NCBI GenBank assembly: GCA_050175155.1
Contig: JBFXJF010000011.1
Span: forward strand, 1-64,000
Source of the DNA: JBFXJF01 sp050175155
GTDB lineage: Bacteria; Bacillota; Bacilli; Tepidibacillales; Tepidibacillaceae
Direction: 5' to 3'
DNA length: 64,000 nt
In this document: positions 58,184-64,000 of the stretch, piece by piece
How the letters are laid out: each line of letters begins with the position of its first letter
Position numbering within the stretch: position 1 is the first letter of the stretch
Translations under genes and position numbers: made by a program
Notes under the pieces: generated by a model
Database searches by the model: none
The model's input: the letters and a program-made list of their open reading frames with translations, nothing else
What the model was told of the DNA's origin: nothing

Positions 58184-58537
58184 ATGGGTACTTACTTAAC
58201 TGCTTTTATAGTAGGCGGTTTAATCTGTGTTATTGGACAAATTTTAATGGACTTAACCAAGATGACACCTGCTCATGTAATGACTGTTTTAGTAGTTGGA
58301 GGGGCAATTTTAGGGGGAATTGGTTGGTATGAACCTTTAATTGACTTTGCTGGAGCAGGAGCGACAGTTCCTATAACTAGTTTTGGCAACTCCCTTGTAC
58401 ATGGGGCTCTTTCAGAAGCTGAAAAACATGGGCTAATTGGAATTCTAATCGGTATTTTTGAGGTAACTAGCGCAGGAATTTCATCAGCGATTGTTTTTGG
58501 TTTTTTTGCAGCGATAATATTTAAACCCAAGGGTTAA
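58184..58537 (+). CDS. spoVAEB: Stage V sporulation protein AEB
   Basis: A 117-residue membrane protein paralogous to the core of SpoVAC, with about three helices (AFIVGGLICVIGQILMDLTKM; VVGGAILGGIGWYEPLIDFAGAGATVPITSFGNSLVHGA). Usual family length is 116. It starts 5 bp after the spoVAD stop. It forms the DPA channel with SpoVAC. Confidence 0.94.
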   Translation: MGTYLTAFIVGGLICVIGQILMDLTKMTPAHVMTVLVVGGAILGGIGWYEPLIDFAGAGATVPITSFGNSLVHGALSEAEKHGLIGILIGIFEVTSAGISSAIVFGFFAAIIFKPKG

Positions 58538-58551
58538 TGAAGGTGGTTACG

Positions 58552-59115
58552 ATGGAAAAAAAGAAAATTATTTTAATTACTGATGGAGATTTAATTGCAA
58601 AAGACGTTGTTGAAGAGGTTGCTAAAAAAATAGGAGGTAGATGTATTTCATTATCAGCAGGTAATCCTACCCGATTATTAGGTTGGGAAATTGTAGACCT
58701 AATAAAACAAACTCCAAAGGATCCTGTATTGGTCATGTTAGATGATAATGGCGATACAAAAAAAGGCAAGGGTGAAAAAGCATTGGAATATATAGTAAGA
58801 CACCCCGATATTGAAGTTATTGGTGTTGTAGCTGTTGCTTCAAACACAAAATACGTCGATGGTATCCTTGTTAATTGTTCAATTGATCATAATGGAAAAA
58901 TAATAAAAGAATCTGTTAACAAAGAAGGTGTTAAGATAAAAAATTCAAATAAAATTTTTGGTGACACGGTAGATGTTTTAAATAAATTAGATATTCCAAT
59001 TATTGTTGGTGTTGGAGATATAGGAAAAATGAATGGTAAGGATAAAAAAAAAATAGGTGCTCCAATTACTTATAAAGCAATTAAAATTATTTTGGAAAGG
59101 AGCAATATAGTATGA
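58552..59115 (+). CDS. spoVAEA: Stage V sporulation protein AEA
   Basis: A soluble 187-residue protein: KKKIILITDGDLIAKDVVEEVAK at the N-terminus, SAGNPTRLLGWEIVDLI, VMLDDNGDTKKGKGEKALEYIVRHPDIEVIGVVAVASNT and the C-terminal GDIGKMNGKD segment. It is the separate AEA protein of the spoVA operon, with no recognised enzymatic role. ATG 58552 follows AAGGTGG; ATG 58537, overlapping spoVAEB, has no site. It overlaps spoVAF by 4 bp. Confidence 0.9.
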   Translation: MEKKKIILITDGDLIAKDVVEEVAKKIGGRCISLSAGNPTRLLGWEIVDLIKQTPKDPVLVMLDDNGDTKKGKGEKALEYIVRHPDIEVIGVVAVASNTKYVDGILVNCSIDHNGKIIKESVNKEGVKIKNSNKIFGDTVDVLNKLDIPIIVGVGDIGKMNGKDKKKIGAPITYKAIKIILERSNIV

Positions 59116-60671
59116 AAAAGAACATGAAATTAAATGGAAACTCCAAAAATTTAGGTGAAAATAAAACAATTAAAAGTAGTGAAAAACAAGTTGATACCAA
59201 GATTGGTGAAGTACCTTTAGAAACTATAGAGATATCTAAAGATTTTGAAAAAAATAAATATATTTTAGAAGAGAAACTTGGGATTAAAGAAAGTTTTGAT
59301 ATTTTCACAAGAAATATGAATTTTCACAACAAAAAAATTACGTTGTATTTTGTTAATGGTCTTGTTGACTCGGCAATAATGACACAGATACTAAAGCAAT
59401 TAGCAAATACTGATAGAGATGAATTTGTTCCCAATACATTAAAAAAACTATTAGAAACATGTATATCTCATATTCAAGTTGAATTAGTAAACACTATAAA
59501 TAAATCATGTAATAGTATTCTATCTGGGCAATTAATAATGTTTATTGAAAAAGAAGATAAAGCAATTCTAATTGATGTAAGAAATTATCCAGGAAGGAAT
59601 CCTGAAGAACCTGATACTGAAAGGGTTGTTAGAGGAGCAAGGGATGGTTACACTGAGACCTTATTAATGAATACTTCTTTAACGAGGAGAAGAATTAGAG
59701 ATGAACGTCTGCGTATGGAAATTTTACAGATAGGAGAGAGATCAAAATCAGATATCTGTATTGCATATCTTAAAGATGTTGCAGATCCTGGATTGGTTAA
59801 CATTATAAAACAGAAATTAAAAGAAATTAAGATAGATGGTCTTCCAATGGCCGAAAAAACAATCGAAGAATTTATTATTGGAAAGACTTGGAATCCATTT
59901 CCACTGGTTAGATACACCGAAAGACCTGATGTAGCTTCAGCTCACATTTTAGAAGGACATGTAATAATATTCGCTGACACATCACCAAGTGTAATTATTT
60001 TACCTACAACTTATTTTCATCATTTACAACATGCAGAGGAATACAGACAAACACCGGTTATGGGTACATATTATCGTTGGATTCGGTTTATTGGGGTTTT
60101 TATCTCAATCTTCATACTTCCTTTATGGTTTTTATATGTTATTGAACCTGATTTGATACCGGAAGCTATTAGTTTTATTGGTCCAAGAGATACATCAAGA
60201 ATACCGATTTTCTTTCAATTTTTAATAGGAGAAATTGGACTAGACTTAATGAGAATGGCAGCCGTTCATACACCTACACCTCTAGCAACAGCAATGGGAT
60301 TGATAGCCGCTGTGTTAATAGGAGATATTGCAATAAAAGTAGGGTGGTTTGTTCCGGAGGTTATTTTATATCTTGCTGCTGCAGTTTTAGGAATGTATTC
60401 AACTCCTAGCTATGAATTGAGCTTAGCAAATAAATTAGTGAGATTGTTATTATTATTTTCAGTATATCTATTTAAAGTACCTGGATTCTTTTTTGGAACT
60501 ACAATAATAATTATTGTTTTAGCATCTACTCGTTCTTTAAATACACCGTATCTCTGGCCGTTTATACCTTTTAATCTACAAGGATTTATTGGAGTACTTG
60601 TTAGAAAATCAATACCAACTATGAACAGACGTCCTAGTATTGTTCATCCGCAAAATCAAAGTAGGCAGTAG
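59112..60671 (+). CDS. spoVAF: Stage V sporulation protein AF (GerA family)
   Basis: A 519-residue protein homologous to the A subunits of germinant receptors. A large N-terminal cytosolic domain (about residues 1-300) has SGQLIMFIEKEDKAILIDVRNYPGRNPEEPDTERVVRGARDGYTE, the conserved GerA motif. A membrane region of about five helices follows (about 320-495). It is last in the spoVA operon and may boost germination. The ATG overlaps the spoVAEA stop. It is slightly longer than the B. subtilis protein (493). Confidence 0.94.
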   Translation: MKKNMKLNGNSKNLGENKTIKSSEKQVDTKIGEVPLETIEISKDFEKNKYILEEKLGIKESFDIFTRNMNFHNKKITLYFVNGLVDSAIMTQILKQLANTDRDEFVPNTLKKLLETCISHIQVELVNTINKSCNSILSGQLIMFIEKEDKAILIDVRNYPGRNPEEPDTERVVRGARDGYTETLLMNTSLTRRRIRDERLRMEILQIGERSKSDICIAYLKDVADPGLVNIIKQKLKEIKIDGLPMAEKTIEEFIIGKTWNPFPLVRYTERPDVASAHILEGHVIIFADTSPSVIILPTTYFHHLQHAEEYRQTPVMGTYYRWIRFIGVFISIFILPLWFLYVIEPDLIPEAISFIGPRDTSRIPIFFQFLIGEIGLDLMRMAAVHTPTPLATAMGLIAAVLIGDIAIKVGWFVPEVILYLAAAVLGMYSTPSYELSLANKLVRLLLLFSVYLFKVPGFFFGTTIIIIVLASTRSLNTPYLWPFIPFNLQGFIGVLVRKSIPTMNRRPSIVHPQNQSRQ

Positions 60672-60888
60672 CATTTTACAATTATAGGGAAAAAATAAAT
60701 TTAGAATACTTTATTTATATTCATTGAAAAAAATATGTATATATGTTATATTCGCGTATAATTATTTTTTTAATAATACTAGTGTAAATTGAAACGAGTT
60801 TTTAATATATTAATATTAAAACATACTATCTTATTTTTTTTATTTATATCATAACGTTTGAATTCGCAACAATATTGGGGGAGAGAAA

Positions 60889-62229
60889 ATGAACTTATAT
60901 GGAACGAGTCTTATTAACAGCAAAGGTCATTTGGAAATTGGCGGAGTTGACGTAGTAGATTTAGTTAATAAATACGGAACCCCGCTTTATGTACTTGATG
61001 AAAACGAAATAAGAAGAAAGATGAAAGAATATGTTGGCACTTTTAAAAGTTATAATATTCCTTTTCAGGTAGCATATGCTAACAAAGCACTTTGTACCAC
61101 GACTTTATGTTGTATAGCTGAATCCGAAGGATTATCAATTGAAGTTGTATCCGGGGGCGAATTATATACAGCAATAAATGCAGGTTTCCCAGCTAACAGG
61201 ATACATTTCCATGGAAATAACAAGTCTAGTGCGGAAATTGAAATGGGGATTGACTTAGAAATTGGTGCGTTTGTAATAGATAATTTATATGAGATAGAAC
61301 AAATAAATAACATATGTGAAGCAAAAGATAAGAGGATTAAAGCATTATTACGTGTTACACCAGGTATTGAGGCACATACTCATGAATATATTCAAACAGG
61401 TAAAGAAGATTCGAAGTTTGGGTTTAATTTAATGGAGCCAGCATTTGAAGCTACACAAAAAGTTATTAATTCACCATGGATTGATTTAATAGGTTTTCAT
61501 TTTCATATTGGTTCACAAATATTCGATACAACGGGGTTTGATAAAGCAATTGAAAAATTTGCAAAATTATATCAATTAGTTAAGACTGAGCTAGGGATAG
61601 AGATTCCGATAATAAATACTGGCGGGGGTTATGGTATTAGCTATACAAGTGAAGATGCACCTCTTACTCCACAACAATATGTTATATCTATAATAGAGTC
61701 AGTAAAAAAACATTTCAATAACAATGGATTATCATTACCTGAAATTTGGATTGAGCCTGGGCGAAGCATAATAGGGGAAGCGGGCACTACTTTATATCGG
61801 ATCGGCTCAATTAAAGATATTCCTAATTTACGGAAATATATAGCGGTTGATGGAGGTATGATGGATAATCCAAGGCCAGCACTATATCAAGCAAAATATG
61901 ATGCTTTAGTAGCTAATAAAATTCTTGAAAAAGATAGTGATTACGAAATAGTTACCGTTGCTGGCAGGGCATGTGAATCTAGTGATATACTAATTAAAGA
62001 TATTAAACTAAATAGTCCTAAATCAGGTGATATATTAGCGGTTTTGTGCACGGGGGCATATAATTATTCTATGGCTAGCAATTATAATAGAGTCGCCCGT
62101 CCACCAATCGTATTAGTTAATGAAGGTGAAGCTGATATAATAGTAAAAAGGGAAACTTATGAGGATTTAATCAATAACGATATAATTCCGGAACGAATTA
62201 AAAGAGGGAATAAAGTAATTGTTGGTTAG
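60889..62229 (+). CDS. lysA: Diaminopimelate decarboxylase
   Basis: A 446-residue PLP enzyme making L-lysine from meso-diaminopimelate. VAYANKALCTTTLC holds the PLP-binding Lys, EVVSGGELYTAINAGFP follows, LIGFHFHIGSQIFD, INTGGGYGISY and EPGRSIIGEAGTTLYRIG form the active site, and VAGRACESSD has the conserved Cys. Position after spoVAF is the same as in Bacillus. GGGGGAG precedes the ATG. The 217-bp upstream gap is AT-rich; no lysine riboswitch or T-box could be recognised. Confidence 0.96.
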   Translation: MNLYGTSLINSKGHLEIGGVDVVDLVNKYGTPLYVLDENEIRRKMKEYVGTFKSYNIPFQVAYANKALCTTTLCCIAESEGLSIEVVSGGELYTAINAGFPANRIHFHGNNKSSAEIEMGIDLEIGAFVIDNLYEIEQINNICEAKDKRIKALLRVTPGIEAHTHEYIQTGKEDSKFGFNLMEPAFEATQKVINSPWIDLIGFHFHIGSQIFDTTGFDKAIEKFAKLYQLVKTELGIEIPIINTGGGYGISYTSEDAPLTPQQYVISIIESVKKHFNNNGLSLPEIWIEPGRSIIGEAGTTLYRIGSIKDIPNLRKYIAVDGGMMDNPRPALYQAKYDALVANKILEKDSDYEIVTVAGRACESSDILIKDIKLNSPKSGDILAVLCTGAYNYSMASNYNRVARPPIVLVNEGEADIIVKRETYEDLINNDIIPERIKRGNKVIVG

Positions 62230-62262
62230 TTAAAATATTACCAATTAAGGTAGGTTTTGCTA

Positions 62263-63015
62263 GTGTCATATGAAATTAAACTGGATTCATTTGAAGGTCC
62301 ATTAGATCTGTTATTACATCTAATTGAGAAAGAAGAAATGGACATATACGATATTGAAATAGCAAAAATAGCTGACCAGTATCTTCACACTATGCAGATA
62401 TTAAAACTAGATGATGCTAGTGATTTCTTAGTAATGGCTGCTACATTATTGTATATAAAAAGCAAGATGTTATTACCTGTGCATCCTGACTTACCTATTT
62501 CTTTAGTAGAAATAGAAGAAGACCCTAGAGAAGAATTAATTAAGAGATTAGTAGAGTATAAAAAATACAAATATTTATCTGAAAGATTGAGAGAATTGGA
62601 GATAGAAAGAAGTCAAATTTATACCCGTAAATCTATTGATCTTTCTCCTTACATAAGCCAAGAAAAAGAAAATCCTGTTAACAACATAAGTATTTATGAT
62701 CTTATTACTGCTTTTGAAAAAGTACTAATTAAATGCTCTTATCGTGATCCTTTAAAGACAGTAGAACGTGAAGAGTTTTCTGTTAAAGATATTATTGACC
62801 ATATAGTTAGACTTTTAAAAGAAAATAATGGTACTATATTTTTTTCGCAGTTATTTGATGGTGAATCTAGTAGATCACATATAGTATTAACTTTCTTAGG
62901 ATTATTAGAACTTATGAAACAAAGCAAAATCTTTTGTCTTCAAGATAAAAACTTTGAGGATATAGTAATTAGTTATAATTTAAATCAAGGGGAGAAACAA
63001 TTTGGATTACAATAA
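62263..63015 (+). CDS. scpA: Segregation and condensation protein A
   Basis: A 250-residue kleisin of the Smc-ScpAB condensin. The N-terminal FEGPLDLLLHLIEKEEMDIYDIEIAKI is the ScpA signature and the C-terminal winged helix begins near residue 180. It bridges Smc heads with ScpB. GTG 62263 follows AAGGTAGG; TTG 62257 is too close. It overlaps scpB by 14 bp. Confidence 0.95.
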   Translation: MSYEIKLDSFEGPLDLLLHLIEKEEMDIYDIEIAKIADQYLHTMQILKLDDASDFLVMAATLLYIKSKMLLPVHPDLPISLVEIEEDPREELIKRLVEYKKYKYLSERLRELEIERSQIYTRKSIDLSPYISQEKENPVNNISIYDLITAFEKVLIKCSYRDPLKTVEREEFSVKDIIDHIVRLLKENNGTIFFSQLFDGESSRSHIVLTFLGLLELMKQSKIFCLQDKNFEDIVISYNLNQGEKQFGLQ

Positions 63016-63556
63016 AGTAAAAAGTGTTATCGAAGGATTGCTTTTCGCAGTTGGTGACGAGGGTATAGATTTAAAACAATTAGCAACGATTATTGAATTA
63101 GATGTTGAAATTGTTAATGATTTAATTCATGATATGCAAGGTGATTTTAAAAGAGAAAAAAGGGGAATACAAATAGTTCAATTAGCTGATTCTTATCAAT
63201 TAACTACATTACCTGAGCATATTAAATATTTTGAACGATTAGCTACTTCCCCTAATAATTCAACCTTATCACAAGCTGCTTTAGAAACACTCGGAATTAT
63301 AGCCTATAAGCAACCTGTTACTAAATCGGATATTGAGGAAATAAGAGGGGTTCAATCAGAGAGAGCATTAAAAACGCTGTTAAATAAGGAGTTAATTAAG
63401 GAAGTTGGAAGATTGGATACGATAGGAAGACCAATCGTTTACGGAACGACTAGAAACTTTTTGGATTATTTTGGTCTTAAAACTTTAAGCGAATTACCCC
63501 CACTATCTGAACAAATCGAAATTTGTGAAGAGGAAGAATGTTCGTTATTTTCATAA
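63002..63556 (+). CDS. scpB: Segregation and condensation protein B
   Basis: A 184-residue tandem winged helix protein. VKSVIEGLLFAVGDEGIDLKQLATII is the first domain and AALETLGIIAYKQPVTKSDIEEIRGVQSERALKTLLNKELIKEVGRLDTIGRPIVYGTTRNFLDYFGL forms the second. It dimerises and binds ScpA. A TTG start follows AGGGGAG. Confidence 0.96.
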   Translation: MDYNKVKSVIEGLLFAVGDEGIDLKQLATIIELDVEIVNDLIHDMQGDFKREKRGIQIVQLADSYQLTTLPEHIKYFERLATSPNNSTLSQAALETLGIIAYKQPVTKSDIEEIRGVQSERALKTLLNKELIKEVGRLDTIGRPIVYGTTRNFLDYFGLKTLSELPPLSEQIEICEEEECSLFS

Positions 63557-63557
63557 A

Positions 63558-63636
63558 GATATATAATCATCAAAAGCTCTGCTCTTGCTTTGCAAAGGCT
63601 TCGCTAATGATGACTATATATCTTTTTTATATTGTT
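63558..63636 (+). terminator. Inverted repeat with long loop after scpB, probable terminator
   Basis: AGATATATAATCATCA pairs with TGATGACTATATATCT (15 of 16 positions) around a 35-nt loop that itself contains the palindrome CTTTGCAAAG, followed by TTTTTTAT. The large loop is unusual for a simple terminator, and it might be a small repeated element. Confidence 0.65.
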
Positions 63637-63736
63637 TTAAAAGACTGTCATCTGCTTTTTTCTTAAAAAGGTCTACGTTTGGAATGAATATTTGTGTTAT
63701 GGAGAATACTACCAAATAATTGAGGTGATAGTAAAT

Positions 63737-64000
63737 ATGTCTTGGTATTGGTATGTGTTGACGGGTTTAATTGTTATTTTATTAGTGCTAATGTTTTCTG
63801 AAATAAAAATAAAAATTTTTTTCAACAGAGAACAGAAGAACGATTATTTTAAGATTGATTTATGGTTTTTATATGTAATTCATCTTAAAAAAGAATTTCC
63901 GCTAATTGAGTTAGATAACTTATCTGAAGGAATTAAATATACAAGTAAAACAAATCTTAATAATTCTAAAGTAAGCGAAAATAAAAAAAATCGTATTACC
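63737..64000 (+). CDS. DUF2953 protein (YtfI type), 3' end cut by the window
   Basis: An 88-codon open start of a protein beginning MSWYWYVLTGLIVILLVLMF, with one membrane helix (about residues 4-21), then FSEIKIKIFFNREQKNDYFKIDLWFLY, which resembles DUF2953 membrane proteins that follow scpB in spore formers. The reading frame is open to the window edge. GAGGTGAT precedes the ATG. Function is unknown. Confidence 0.7.
   Translation, partial: MSWYWYVLTGLIVILLVLMFSEIKIKIFFNREQKNDYFKIDLWFLYVIHLKKEFPLIELDNLSEGIKYTSKTNLNNSKVSENKKNRIT

Noticed and set aside
60672..60888. Possible lysine riboswitch or T-box before lysA
   Set aside because: The 217 bp are almost only A and T with no recognisable conserved elements, no antiterminator/terminator pair and no T-box sequence.
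1..64000. CRISPR arrays, tRNA, rRNA, insertion sequences or prophage genes
   Set aside because: No spaced direct repeats, no cloverleaf or rRNA sequences, and no transposase or phage-like proteins were found. The only recombinase is XerD.

Overview
This 64 kb window is a chromosomal segment of a low-GC, endospore-forming, probably anaerobic Gram-positive bacterium (Bacillota, clostridial type). The signs are AT-rich DNA with GGAGG-type ribosome binding sites and many TTG/GTG starts; the sporulation genes spoIIIAA-AH, spoIVB, spo0A, spoIIM, dacF, spoIIAA-AB-sigF and spoVAC-AF; and ferredoxin-linked 2-oxoacid metabolism. I cannot name a genus. Gene order follows the Bacillus subtilis yqh-spoIIIA-acc-nusB-folD-xse-ispA-dxs-recN-spoIVB-spo0A and fur-xerD-deoB-dacF-spoIIA-spoVA-lysA-scpAB neighbourhoods closely. 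Nearly all of it reads as vertically inherited core genome. No insertion sequences, prophage genes, CRISPR arrays, rRNA or tRNA genes were seen.

Layout. 1-5.3 kb: htpG behind a perfect CIRCE operator, an HD-GYP sensor gene interrupted by a 100-N assembly gap, and reverse-strand nitroreductase and gamma-carbonic-anhydrase-like genes. 5.5-10.4 kb: mntR, a patatin-like lipase, two small membrane proteins, aroQ, a Xaa-Pro peptidase, efp and a small acidic protein. 10.6-15.9 kb: the complete spoIIIA operon. 16-19 kb: accB-accC and an Asp23/AmaP/DUF2273 envelope-stress trio. 19-29.3 kb: nusB, folD, xseA, xseB, ispA, then a roughly 610-nt noncoding stretch that I identify as an OLE RNA, its membrane partner oapA, dxs, tlyA, argR and recN. 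29.4-35 kb: spoIVB, spo0A, a SteA/SteB-type pair and two glycosyltransferases.

35-45.4 kb is a branched-chain amino acid fermentation block: phosphate butyryltransferase, leucine dehydrogenase, a P-loop protein, a four-subunit 2-oxoacid:ferredoxin oxidoreductase, dihydrolipoyl dehydrogenase, an M20 peptidase and an acyl-CoA synthetase. It occupies the position where Bacillus has its ptb-bcd-buk-lpdV-bkd operon. Here the ferredoxin enzyme appears to replace the branched-chain dehydrogenase complex, and no butyrate kinase is present. 45.5-50.9 kb: a DUF3866 gene, a 57-codon reverse-strand ORF resembling the FtsZ inhibitor MciZ, nudF, spoIIM, fur, ald and xerD. 51-64 kb: deoB, pdp, dacF, the spoIIA operon, spoVAC-AD-AEB-AEA-AF, lysA, scpA, scpB and the start of a DUF2953 gene.

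The regulatory sites fit a sporulation cascade. There are Spo0A boxes before spo0A and before spoIIAA (with a sigma-H-like promoter), sigma-E-like promoters before spoIIIAA and spoIIM and possibly mciZ, and a sigma-G-like promoter before spoVAC. The observations most worth following up are the OLE RNA with its own promoter and closing stem, the MciZ-like ORF, and an unexplained 180-bp structured element after the leucine dehydrogenase gene. In that element a 13-bp sequence occurs three times (two direct, one inverted), which would allow mutually exclusive hairpins.
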